A model generated the notes under the pieces. That model was not told the DNA's origin, ran no database searches, and saw only the letters and a program-made list of their open reading frames with translations. Of a stretch of DNA of 64,000 nt, positions 25,601 to 40,600 are shown one piece after another; position 1 is the first letter of the stretch; every line of letters starts with the position of its first letter. Made by a program: the position numbers and the translations under genes. This DNA comes from Aphis gossypii (Eukaryota > Arthropoda > Insecta > Hemiptera > Aphididae): assembly GCF_020184175.1 (NCBI RefSeq), contig NC_065531.1, positions 61,148,806-61,212,805 on the forward strand. The letters run 5' to 3'.

Positions 25601-28600
25601 ATGGGGCTCGCATTTAATTTATAAAAATCAAAATCTTTTTACTATATTATTATGAATTTTTAGATAATTGTTAATGTATTTTTTTAAGATAATTTATTAA
25701 TATCAATCACGATTCAAAACATAAGATTGCCTAATGCCTATAATACTTGTTTTTCAATTTGTTATACTATATTTGGATAAAAAAGCTGATATTTTCTTTT
25801 ATACGTTTATATGTACACAATTACTACACATGTATATATCGTAAAAAGCTTCAATCGGTATCGTTATAAGCACACGCAACCAAGTTTTTCTTACTTATAA
25901 AGTTATAAAATTTTACTTGCTAATTTTACACTAAATCAGAGTATAAATTCACCTATTATACTATCGAACTCGAAGATGATAACAGACTTGCGCACTCTCA
26001 TTGGTATTTCATGATATTTAAGTTGTAATGCAACTTTTAGTAGTATTTTGTAAATTAATTGTTACATTATTGTATCTATATACTTCATAAAAAGTAATAA
26101 CTCATTTTTAAATTTAAATATTAAAAATTCTTGAGTCCGTATAAACGTATATAGTATTATTATTTATCGAATCTATAAGTCTGATAATAAGTATAAATTT
26201 TATATTCTAGAATATTAAAAATAAAAAGCTGTTGAAAACGAGGAATACACGTATGTTAATATGTTATATGTGCGTACAACGTACAACAGAGATTATGAAT
26301 TTGTTTGTATCTCCTATTTTCGCCAGTATAGTCTGTACACGCATACGATATTATAATCGAATATACTAAATAGATACGTATTAATCAAAATAATCATTAA
26401 CTTATCACTACATCTATTATGTACCTAATTTATAACTAAAACCTAGATTCTAAGCACTAATTGACAGGTGGTTTATGTATATAATATAATAATGACGCAA
26501 GCACAAGGCGAAGGCTATAGCGAAAATTAAAGCGTCAAAAGCGATTATAATAAGACGAGTAATATTATAATAATATGTACCTACATTATTATTTATTATG
26601 TATTAGTATTATATTATTCGAATTTTTGAAATACGAATACATTATATAGTAATCATACTATGTAGTTAAAATACGAAATCTAACTCGTTTGTCAATATTA
26701 GTTGTTGAACTAAATCGTATAACATTCAAAATCGTCTTTTTTTCTCAGAACCATGTTATGTTTTCTAAACGTTATCGGACGACACGAGGCACCTAATTGG
26801 GTATAAGTGGCATAACCAAAACAAAAATATTATCTAGGTATATAATAAATATGAATATGAATATAATATGATGCGGCTAAGTTTGGTTTATGTTTTGAAA
26901 TTTAACATTTCTCATATTATGATTGTTCTTTTGATTTAACGATGACACGCTTAAATTCTATCGACAAAATAATAACGATAATATATAGTTAATAACATTT
27001 CACTTTTCAATTTTTATAGAAGCTTTGATAATTTTACGGTTTTTCGTTCTAAAAAAGTTATTATTTTACAATAAAAATGTTATTCATACTAAATGAAATA
27101 ATCCGCACATCGTTTTTTAAAAATATGCACGAACTAACAAACTATTATTAATATATACGAAGATTTTATTGTTATCTACCGCAAAAATTTTAACTAAAAC
27201 TTACATTAAAAAAATTTTATTTTTTCTCTATAGTACGTATAATTTTAAATTATAAAAATATAAAATGCACCAAATTCAAAAATATTTAATGACTATAATA
27301 CAATACTAAGATTTTAGTTCTATCGATTGAAAATAAAATGTATATCGAATGTATTTGTTAAGACACTTTCAGTACGCTGAAGATTTATACATACAAGTAT
27401 TGAAAAAATAATACGCCTTTATATACAGTATATACACACTAAAATATGAAAAATGAGTACCAAGTTGTTATAATATAGTAAACAGATTTCGTGTACAGGT
27501 ATAGGATAGGTACTAAACGCTAACGTAAGGCATACACCTGTATAATAATGAATGAATAATAAATGACAGAAAATGATATCATTTACATATCATACATTTT
27601 ACGAGAGCGCGAACGAAAGACGCACAAGAAAACTACGATAAATTTTCATAAAAAATTTACAACCAAGAAAATGAAATGTATTGTTTTTCTTAATTGCACG
27701 GCATCGTATTCGCCAACGTTAGGAAATTAATATCTAGAGCTTTGTACCACCCTTTAAACGCATATTTTTATGGAAATATAAAACAAGTATGAATATAATG
27801 TATAAATAAAATAACAAAAATATTATGTTCCTATATACATATTATCAAAAATATTGAACGTGATGGTTGAGGTTCCACCCCTTTGTTTATAGTGTGGTCG
27901 TGTGGATAATATTCTTTGAAATCGTAGTCTGTTATTTATAATACGTACCTATAAGACACTCACATATTAAATGCATGCTACACGCCTAAATATTTATTAA
28001 CGAACTTAAGAATTATAATAATATTTGGATGATAAATCCGTTTTTATCGAGCATTAACTAATTACTTAAAGTGATGGTTTTAAAATAAAAATGGTATTTT
28101 TTTCTATTTGTTATGGGTTGATTTCTTAAATAACGCGTTGTGTACAGAGCGGTGAACACATCATGATGCATACACGGTGTTGTATAAAAACTGTCACCGC
28201 CGTCTGTAGGTCATGGTTACACACATGTAAGCCATGCACGGTTGATAGTGGGCGGGCTTAGCACGGGACGGGACGGAGACGTGGTGAAAAAAAAATGTAT
28301 ATCCAATATTCATGTACAATAACACTATAACAGTACCAATATATTACGTTTAGTTCGTGCAATCTTTGAAGAGGACACGTGGAAAAAACTAATAAATAAA
28401 CAGTATAAATCAATTCACGGCACGCGGAACGCTACTCCCCCTCCCTCTCTCCATCACCAACACCTAGCGACAAAGAGTAAAATGAAATATAAATGCATGT
28501 TGACGTAGAATTTTGTTTTTCTCAAACCATTTTGCTATTTAAATATTGAATGTTATTACCATTAATTATATTATTAAAAAATGCACGTTTATGTTTATAA

Positions 28601-31600
28601 CACAATATGTTAATATACGAGAAGTATAAAATATATTTATATATATAATATTATAAGCTCAAAAAGTCAAAAGAGGTGATGGTATCATATCTGTGTCATC
28701 GTAATTTTATTTATTTAATTTCTCGAAATCTTATAGTCATAGATAATAGAAAAATAGATGGGACCATTAGCTTAATATTGTGATTAGATTTTTGAGACGT
28801 GCAGACACCGTGGTATACATAGCAACTAAAAATAGTATTAGTTAGAATAGTTAGATTGAAAATTCACTTCAGTCAGTTACCATTCCAATTTTCAATCATA
28901 GAAACTTAGTTGAAATATTATTTGTATTTAGTATTAGCATATCAATACGTCATATAGGTATCATTTATTATCTATGATCATATTATAATAATAATCCTAT
29001 TATTATACCTATATTAAAATATAACTAACTCCATGATTAACTCTGATCGTTTGTATCAGAAAAAATATTTTAGGATTAAACTTATTATTTAAAAACGATT
29101 ACAGTACCTTTATATATCAATCATAAAAAAGTGAGAGGAGAACTTAAATTTGTTAAAATAAAAACACGACATTGAGTGCACGCGTAAAACTGATTTTTTG
29201 GAGAAGTTGACCTCATACGCGATATTTAATGCACTTATATAACGTTGTTTGGAGTACGCGCGTATACATAGTATTCCAAACAATATATATTTATAGACGG
29301 CGACGGTACCGTTCAAGGGCGAGATTCGGTGTAATAAAGGAGACCTCAATTATCGCGAGGTGTCAACCTATTGTGTATTATACAGTTGCACTTTTACCGA
29401 AAAATCCCAGAGACGACTCTCCTCCTGCCAAAGTACGAGAGATCTATAGATAAAAATGCGAACAATAATATCGTCAGAATAGAACTTTAGCGCGTACATT
29501 ACACGGTCGTTTCAAAATATCTATAAAAGTGCCAGTGGGAATAAAATTTTGAATCCTCCTCTACTACATTGGTGTAGCCACAACTCCAATATGATATGTC
29601 GAATGATGCGATTTGGCTAACTCAAGTCTTATATTTCTTAGCAAAACTGTTAGTAGGTACTCACACGTTTTGCATAAAATAAGTACATCATCTAAATTGT
29701 TATTATTATTATTGGGGATCCTGTCTGAAAAACACACGAGGCCGTTACCGGTATCTGTTTATTTAGAAAATATGATCTCCTAATGTACGAACAATTAATG
29801 TATGTCAATTATACAGAGGAAGCGTGTGCGCATATATTATTGTTATATTAATGTGTATATAGGTATTATAGCTGATACAAGAACAATTGATTAATGTATG
29901 AATCTATAAAATATAGTAATGATAATATGGTACAAAACTCATCACAAGTCTAACATGTAGATAAAAGTAATATTATAAAATTATATAATGAATCGATGAG
30001 CTTACCTGAATATACCGGATTGCGCTCCTGAGTATACTCAGGTTCGAAGTCTTTTTCTCGTCTTGAGATGCGGGTACTTGTTTCTTGAGCAGCTCGAAAC
30101 ATTCTTTAAGGTGTGCACGACGGTTCTTCTCCAATTTGTTATGCACTTCTCTGGTGCCAGATCTAAAATGACACCTTATTGTACAACAGCGTTCTTAATA
30201 TTCTCAAATGATTATAGATACACACTTTAACATGTTATAGAACAGTAACTAGTATCCTTAAACTAAATAGTAAACAACTAATCTAACAAATAACAGTCAC
30301 TATAATTAATTTTACAAGGTACACGATCATTTGTTCTTATATTTTTCAACGCATGGAATATAGTGTAAAGAAATAATGAATCAAAATGTCATAAAAAAAA
30401 CCAAAAGGGAATGATTATCTACTGAATGAACTTGCTATATAGATACCTTAAGTAGATGGATTTTTTTACTTTTACATTATTTCCGTTCAACGAAATATTT
30501 TTTTTAAGTTTAACATTTTCAATAATAATTTTATCACGCATTACTGCCTAAAAACGTAGTCACCGAGAGGACCTTGAGTACCTAGTTCAATATTTTTAAA
30601 CGGATCGAAAAAAAATATAGACTAGGTACGTTTTTAAAAGGAAGAGACGATGAATTTCTATCGTTGTTTGTATAGTAAAAATATAAAAGTGTAATTTGAA
30701 CTTCACAACAACGACCCCAAATCTACTAAATATAACCTCCTCGCCGAGGATAGATATCGATTACTCCAATATTTTGGGACGATTTCGAAGAATAAATGTC
30801 AATATTAAATATATATTTTAAAAGCGCAACAATTGTATAATACATAATACATATTAATATCCCATATTACACGCGCTGCGGAATTCGTGGAAACATTAGC
30901 TATTATATTAATTACATTTATTGAAAACTACATATTATTTGGATTCTCGAGAAATACATATATAAAGCCTGATACACATAGGAGCAAAGTAAGGCAATTT
31001 TTTCATCTGAAATTGACAGTAGCGGCTATCTTAAAAAAACTGTACAGGTGCTAACTTAAAAAAACTTGTATTCCCTATCAGTATTTCAATCTTTGGGTAA
31101 CGCAAAAAATATTTATTTCAAAAAAACTTTTTAAACCGTCAACATTTAAAGTTTATTTTAATGTGGTTTTTGATTTTTTTTTTAGAAATAACCATTATAA
31201 AACATTGTGTTTTAAAAATGCATTTCTTTCACACATACTATGAACCAAGTCGAAATATGTGTGAATATATTTAATTATCCATGAAAGAGGTGCTTGAGCA
31301 CCTTTTAAGTTACTTGATAATTGCCATTGGAAGTCGGAAAATATTCTTTGTTTCCGAATGTCGAAAGATGTTTTTTCAATCCGTTTTGTGTTTCGGTTAA
31401 AATATCAAAATATATTTCAATCGAACAATGTGAAAAAGATTAATAAACAATATAGTATTATAACTTAATACCTAACCCAAGGAAACAAAAACAACTGGCA
31501 ATACCTGTTGACATTTGAATACAACTACTGGTTACCTATTAATTAACGTGGACCAGGCTTTAGTTACGTATAAAGGAACAAATAAGGAAAACGAAACATC

Positions 31601-34600
31601 ACTTACCCGGTGCGTCTTTTGAGTTCCTGTGCCAAAGACAATGCGGCGACATTTTCGTCGTGGCTGTTGACTAGGGCAACGGCGGTATTGTTGTTATTGG
31701 CGGTTACTGCAACGGCAGTGGCGGCGACAGCGGACTTATATACGGCGTGGTGTTGCTGCAGCGGCTGATGTAGCTGTAGTTGCAGTTGTTGTTGGGGTTG
31801 TTGTTGTAAAGGTTGTTGTGGGGATTGTTGCTGTGGTTGGTGTAGCTGCAGTTGTAGCTGTTGTGTGTGTTGCTGTTGTAGTACGACGGGGGTGGCTTGC
31901 TGGTGTAGCTGTTGCTGTGGCTGTTGTTGTTGCCTCGGTGGCGTGATCGGCGGTTCGATGTGGTTCAACGACGCCGGTAGATCGGAACTGGGCAATGTCA
32001 CCGAGGTAGGATGGTAACCAGCATCCTTGTTATTCAACAACGGTTCTTCTAAACACGTAAAAATCAAAACGTATATTATAGTATATAGTTAAAACGCAAG
32101 TACATAAAACAAAAAAATACGTTACGAATATAAACTGTAAAAATAAAATGATGCAATACGGACAGTCGGCGGGATACGAGATAGATTATGGTATTATGGT
32201 GTGCGTGTTCACACGTAATATATAAGAATATTATGTATATACCCAGGAGATAATGTCTGATCCATTTTTTTTTCGGCGGCGCCACCCAAGTGTCCACGTT
32301 TAATATCAACACTCCCATTACAACAACAACAAAAACTACGACACAATATTTGAGAACGACAGAGGTGTTATTGTTTCGAAGGCTGACGATGCTTTAGATT
32401 GGCGTAGAACATAATAGATCGTAACAAGCGGTGATATGCCATGGCGGTCTGCACATCATTCGGGTACGATATAATATTATATTGCGCGAGTGTACCGAAG
32501 GAGTCGACTTGTCTGAGCTCGGCAATGGCACTGCGCGAGAGGCATTGGAAACCGAAAGCAGTTTTGGGAGAATCGCGCGGCGGCGAGTGTAAAGCTGAGA
32601 ACGTCAACGGTGACGTCACACCCAGCCGCATCTCCTACCACCACGCGCCGCCCACCAGCGGAGAGCGTGTTCGGCCGGCCGTCGGCACCGGATTCGTGAT
32701 AGCACACGCCACACCGGTATAATAATAACACGTAAATAGGTGTATACAATTATAATTATAATAAATAATAACAACGATAATACGTGTGTTTGCAAGTCTC
32801 ACGTGCGCTGAGTCGGGTAAAAAACATTATTTAAGATTCTGAGCGGAGCGATGAATTTTTTTTTTATTCTCGTTTAAATATGATATTATACGTCCCCCCA
32901 CCCATCCCATATGTATTATGCAATATACTATAGTAATATAATATTATAATCGGTCGTGAACCAGACGGATTTTTTTTTTTATAATTTACAAATAGTATCT
33001 TATCGCGTCGAAAAGTGCAATTGGCGACAAAATCCATAATCGATATCGTTATTATAAATATATTATGTGGAGTACAACATTGTACACGTTGTTAATAGTA
33101 TTTTACAGCAGAATACATAGGTATCAACTAGGCCCTAGGTACGCATGCGTAGACGTGTATGTTGTTATTATTCCTCATCGTGAAAATATTATCACGCTCG
33201 AGACACCTTTTGCCGACGTATAGATTCGAACAATCGTGTATTTTATTTATTTTAATATGTACATATAAATGACACACGTCCGAGACGCCAGTATGCAGTA
33301 TGACCAAAACGCATGAATCCGACTACGGTCCGACCAAGGCCGTATAACTGGAAATTAAATTCGAGGGGAAGAGAGTTAAGCTAAGAAATTGTTATAATTT
33401 TATTATAATATTCTATAGGTAATTTAGTATAGCATACCTAACAACATAATAAAGCACAAAAATTGGAGGGGGGGTTACCCCAAAAAAAACTCCTAGATAC
33501 GGCCTGGGGACCAACTATTGGGCCTCACAAACGAGCGAGAGGAAGTGAAGTGCAATAAAGAGAGTACCTATGTAACCTAACGAAGATACCGTCCGAAGAT
33601 CAAAAATCCGTCACGAATATTATATAATTACGTATATAATGTTTACATTATAAACATTAAACATAGGTATTATAGAATTTTATTAATTATATAATAGTAA
33701 AATATCGGTATGAGACTATAAAATATATGCATCTAGTTATGAAATATAATGCCATACCTATATTATAATATAGGTAGCCATTAATAATATATACAATTTT
33801 TGATATTATACGTATTATTTGAAAGTTCGATATTTTTGTTTTTATAAAGCACTATAGTATACTAACTAAAACGCATACATTAATATTATGTTTTATTGTA
33901 TAGTACATAATATTATATTGTTATTTACACAGACTTAAATTTTTTTTATATTATATATTTGTACAAATATTCTATTTTCCAATTACAATAAATTAATATC
34001 GACGAAATTATAATAATTCTCAAATTCTTTAAAACAAATAAAAATACACGTAATAAACGTATACATGTTAGTAAAACATTCTCTTAACTTAAATAATTAA
34101 ATTTTTTATTCTTTTCGCTTAATAAATTGTATAGGTAGGTGCCAACAACTTATACGTTACAAAATACACTAAATTTTTGCAAGTTAGGTAATCTCGTGCG
34201 AGTAATTAATTTAATTAGTATAATTTAGCATTTAAAAATTACTCGTTGTTCTAATTTTACTATTGTTTTTAAATTATTAATACATCTGATTTTTTTATAT
34301 GTGTTAAAGATGAAAAGTCGTGTAGGTATTAATTGTAAAAATAATTGGTCCTTTTAAATTCTCTGTAAAATTATTTATTAGCTAGTAGTTACCAAACGCT
34401 TTTTACCAAATGTTTTAAAAACTATATCGGAAATACCTAAGCCAGTACACGTATATTATACACAACAGTGTATTTATTTACATCCATGTATGGTCTTAAA
34501 ATTTTAAACGGAGTAATATCAATATAATTTAAGATATTATAAGAAATTGTTACATGGCATTTATTATAAATAAAAAACTACACACACCTATTTGATAATT

Positions 34601-37600
34601 TTTTCTTTGCATAACAAAAATAAATAAATGTACAAAACTGTTTTTTTTAAAAACATTTCAGAAAGAGAGTCCCCTTCTTAGTTTTTTCATGATAAACACA
34701 TGTCATAATATATTATTTTGGAATGGTAAACATAAAATATTTTAGATACGTTTTATTTTACGTTTTATATTAGCATTTTGCAAATACATCTGAAGTTTAA
34801 TACAATATAACCAATAAAAAATTCATCTAGGATAATGTTAATGTATACTCAAAATGCGATCAGTCGAACAATAAAAATATTAAGTATTTATAATACAGTG
34901 CACGAGTAATATTTAAATTAAATTTGTTCTTTTATATAGCTGATTTCATTATGTCCAGATTTTAAAATAGATAAGTACATAAGTTATTAGAGCATTACAT
35001 CTTATGTTTAAAAACCTTAATATTATATTACATTTGATCTGAAATTCCTGCAGCCGACAAGTCACTGCTAAATCAGTGTATTAATAGTATACTGTTTCTA
35101 GTATTCCTACATCAATATATCATATTATATTATTATATTATACATAATATAATAAATTTCACTATAATAAAACAAGAAATTCAATTGCATGAAACAAACA
35201 ATTTTTACACAATTTACTATACGTAAATACTATACAATAAAATTAAAAATATACAAATTAACATTGAAAATGATATTTAAATAATAGATAAAATAAATTA
35301 ATCTTTAATAAGTAAGCAATCTTTATAAGCATGCCAACTTCCTATAGTTTCTATACGCCGTAATTATTGCAAGTCTAAAATGAAATACACAAACAACATA
35401 GTTACAAAAAAATAATTAGAAATAACAAGACTATCACATTCTTAAAAAATTTATGAACATGATTAGAAGTAATTAAATAAATGTATACAGTAATTAACAA
35501 TATAACAATGTATAACACATTACCTATAATCAATATCAATACGTTTAAAATTACTTTATTCAGACTGAAAATATGTCTAACAATCAACATGCACCCCTAA
35601 AATCTATATTTAAATAATAAATGCCAAAGTAGATTTATAAATGAATAAAGAGACAACTGAATTAAAAAAAAAAAAAAAAAATACAACAAACAATAATTAT
35701 TATACAATTATTATACAACTCATGAAACATAGTAAACATAATAGATATAATAAACAATAGATGTATATTTTATTTTTATAGGCCAAAAATATCGTTTAAT
35801 GATGTTTATAGCCATGGCAACAAAAGTTGCGACAGACAACCGTCATAAAAAAAGGTTTTAAAAATCTTAAACAATAATTTAAACCATTTAAATATAATCA
35901 CAAAAATATATTAATGTGTTTAAGAAATTCATAGTTAAAGTGTTGATTAATCCATATAATATGCGATGTAAGTAACAAGTACCTAGGTAGACTGCAAAGT
36001 AATTTATTGAAAAAAATATATAGATAATTAAAAAAAAATCTCTAATCAAGAGTATAAAAATAAGTCTATAGTAATGGCATATATTTTTTTTGTATAAACA
36101 TAGATTATGGTCTTTTCCACTAATACTCATAACGATACATAAAATAGACATAGGTACGCGCCACTGATTTATACGTATTTATTGTAATAAATACATCACC
36201 AAAATATACTTAAAAAGATAATTATATTATTAATAATTTAATATTCACTATTTTCGAGTTAAAAAAAAAAAATGAAAAAGGCAAGTAACTCTGCTACAGT
36301 TTTTTGCTATTTACTGCAGTAAGTGTCAATGTATCTCGCTATTGGGTAGGTTTCTCAGAGGCTAAATACCTATAGGTATTACTAAATATATTTTACTATA
36401 ATAATACAATATATTATAGTGCTTTTATAGAAATATATTTAATAATTATTATAATAATGGGTTTAATTAATTTTTTCCAAAAACATTGCATTTATTCTTA
36501 AACAGTTTATATTTGTTCTTTTGTATAAATAAGCAATAGCTTAAAATAAATTTAAATATTTTGAAAATTTCATTGCAAATAATAAAATATACGATATAAT
36601 AAACGTAAAAGTTGAGTGCCTGCGAATATTTTTGAATTACAACAAAATAACTAAGCACTATAAACTATACTATTATTTAGATTTTTAGATTTCGATAAGA
36701 ACCTGAATAAAAAGTACTCATGAGAAATCTCGTACTAAATGTTCACAGCCTATAATCTATAACAATTGAGTATTTTATAAATTTTAATTTAGCTTGACAA
36801 ATTTCGTCAAGATTTGAACTTCAGACATAAATAAAAACAATCGGGCCATTGTATTTTTAATACTATAAGGAACACTCATATGGAAACTTGTATTTAATGC
36901 TTTTTTGGGTAACAATTTAAATTAAAAAATTTTCAGCACTCAATATTTTTGAAATTGCACAAAAAAAAACTTTAATAGCAATAGTGAATTATGATTATGA
37001 AAACGAATATTGTATGTTAAATTCAATCAATCATTTAAAAATGAATGACTTTTAAATAATATTGTTATTGAAATTGTATTAAAAATAAACTTGATAAGCC
37101 TTGTATTATATTTTCAAAACGTATACTCGTATATGAATGAGTATTAAAAAAAAATAATAATCAATTTATAACTAAAATATGAAATTCTAACTTAATGCTT
37201 ATAATAAATTATAATAAATTTAAGCACAACTTCGATTTCAATATTAAAAGCTTATGTAAAGAACCATAATCAACCATATAGAGCAAAAAGCGTTTTATTT
37301 TTTTTAGACGTTTATTGAAAAAAACCACAAAAAATTGAAATTATACTATATGTAGAAAAAGGCTAATATAAACATTAAACATATTATGAAAATGTCAGGT
37401 ACCTGCGTTTGTTCGTTTTGGAATAAAATATAACATGTAATGATAGCGTTATTACAAACAAAAACTAGTTTTATATCAAAATTCATTCTTTTTAGTCATT
37501 AAGATTTTATCACTTTAAGTACTAACACATTTCTAATAGAATAAGTTTTGAAATTGAAAATTGAGCATTAATACCTACTTTATTACGAAAGGTGATATCA

Positions 37601-40600
37601 GAAAAAACATACATAATAGTATGTCAGTACATTCATCACTATACTGTGAACCTAAAATGTAAATCTAATAAAATATATATAGTATATTATAATATATAAT
37701 TTATATATAATATTTAATGAAAATAAAATGTTTAGTTTAAAAACTAAACAAATTTCAATGTTTACGTATAAATTAACTGCACGAGTATGAAAGTTGAATT
37801 TTAATTAATCTCTCTTTCTAATTTTATTTATCATATAATATAAATACAATAAAATGTAACAATATAAATAGGTGGGAAGAAAACTGTAGGGAGAGGTTTA
37901 GCAGAAAATTTTTGGAAGCCTGCCCCAGTTAGGCATGCCAAAACACCAGCTTATTTTTGTTGCAACCGTATCACCGCACAGAAACTTGCACATTGGTTTA
38001 TTATGAACACCGTTTTTCGCTCAAATCAACGTTACAAAATGCCCACACGTATCGTTTTCTTTATTAATTATTATGTATGAAAATATAGTTTATACGAAAA
38101 TGAAAAATATTCATATGATAGATACATACCTAATACAATGTCTATGAATTATTACACAGTTGCCGTTTACGAATGTAAAATTATTATTTATTACTAAGTA
38201 CCTACCAACGAATACAAAAAACTACACAATTTATTTGTACTATTATTTTTATATTTTCTTCTAGAAAAAAGTTAAATTATAACCTTGAAATATATTCCAC
38301 ATGCTATTTTAGATATTGTCAAGCACGTTTCAAAAGTTTGAAAAAATATTCTGATTTTATAGATAAACACTGCAAATTATACATGACATTAATATTATTT
38401 AAATAAATACCAACCAATAGAACAAAATGAAATACTTAATAAACGCTAAAGCCATAAGTAAAACTACAACTGATCAGTAAAAATTATACTTAATTTTTCG
38501 AATTCGCTAAAAAAAATTATACATCTATTTAATTTTTTTTTTTAACGTAGATATTTATAAGGTTCACTAATTTCGCTATAATTATAAATTTTATCTCTGA
38601 TCAAATTATGATTTCATAATTTATTACAATAACTAATAAGTAAAAGTTATTATTATAATAAACAACTGAACTTATCAAGAAAAAAAAATGTTAATCAAAA
38701 CAAGTATTTACAGTTATTGAGTTATAGTTAAATCCTTATAGATGGTAATAGATACGTGTTACTTTATTATTATAATGTTTGTGTAACGCCATCTATTAAT
38801 TAAAAATGCATCTAACTAGAATAGAAGCAGTTACCTGTTTAAAAAAACCATTATCATTACAAATTCATACCGCACGCATTAACGTAGGTACTAACTTCGA
38901 ATATTAAGAACGAGTCAAAACGGAATTTTAAACTTTTCTCACATCAACTCAATGAAAACTAATTTTATTATTATTATAAAATGTATAAATCAAATTCTAA
39001 TTCTAAATAATATTGTTAGAAAAAATACAAAAAATTAAATTTCAATATCGCTTATAAAAACACAACATAAATAAACTATAAAATAATACTTTGCATAACT
39101 TAAAGATATTCTTAAAAAAGTGTATTAAGATTACAACATTTCTAAATAGTAAATTCTATTTTTAGCCCAGAATTCGAAAATGTCTTTAAAATAATTGCAT
39201 AGTTGTAAATATGTCCAAAAGTTACACTCCAGCAGTAATCCAAAATTTACATAGATCTCTCACTTCGTTTCCAGAAGTTTTTTTCACTAAAAATATTTCA
39301 TTTCTACAATGTTCCTATTTAATTTTTTTGGTAGATGTATTGAAAGAATACTCTTAAAATTAAAAATTAGAGTAAATATTTAATTTTCTTCATCATAATA
39401 AAGCCAATAAAAACGTCATAACAAAGCTAGTACATTTTTAAATTTTAATATAATTTTTTATTGAGTGTGAATGTATACACACATATTATAGAATGCTTAC
39501 CACCATTTTTCCTTCATTAATGAATATAGTACCTAGTTTTTGAGTTGTTTAACTTAATGTACTAAGGATAATAGGTCCATAATAAAATGAATTTGAAAAA
39601 TATAGTTGCTACGGTTATTTGAAAATGTTAAAAATTAATATTAATCTATAAATATTTATAATTTATAAAAGTGGCTCAAATGTAATAAATACAAGATCGG
39701 ATTTATTATATCTAGTTTAATTTTTGTAAAACAATTTTTAAGGACTATTATCTTTAATATAAATGTCTCAAAAATTATAAAATTAGTCGTCTATATATTT
39801 AGAATAAATTAAGTAAATTTAAATTTAAAAAAAAAACATTATTCATCATAAACAATTTACAGTAAAAAAGGACGATCCTCACTTAAAAAATTTAAGTTTG
39901 TACCACGAGACATTCCTTACAAAAAATGAAGGATGATGAAATGTAATTGTTGAATAACAAATTTCAAACATCAGTTTAAATAGATTCATTATTAAATGAA
40001 AGTTATGGGGGTTGGTAAACATGCTTAAAAAATAAAAATTATAAGTGTATTTATAGCACTAAAAATTTAACGTGAAAAGAAGGGAGAGGCTTTAAAACAA
40101 GAAAAAATATGTAACATTTTGATTAGTCTCAATACGACTTTTCAGACATAGGTATAGACATTAAAAGTCAACATCTTCATCTTCATTAGCGAACGATGAT
40201 AGAACAGGAAACGTTCGATAAATTATATATTTGCAGTGTCTGCTTTAAATAAGTATCCTTTTTCAGGTTTACTTCATACGACAAATTGTGATGAACATTA
40301 ATTTATTTTTCAATCTATTTCATAATACATCGGTACACATAAACATCGAATGTATCAATAATTGCTCGCGGTGCATACAATAAGAAAAGCATTGAAAGTA
40401 AAGCTGTGTTCTGTATAATGTATATTACAGGATGTTTTCATAGAAGATACATGTTGTTAGAAAAAAAATAACAGTAGTTATAATAACAACAACATAATAA
40501 TATTATACAACTGTCAGGGATACCATAACTACCAAATATATCAACTAGAATTATAGTACAACTACAGCGTTATTTTATGAAAACTATCAGCCTGATTTTT

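Noticed and set aside
32368..32749. Open frames on both strands in the Mnt exon 2 upstream island
   Set aside because: The three overlapping frames have no family resemblance and no phase-compatible splice into Mnt exon 2. The area is treated as promoter-like DNA.
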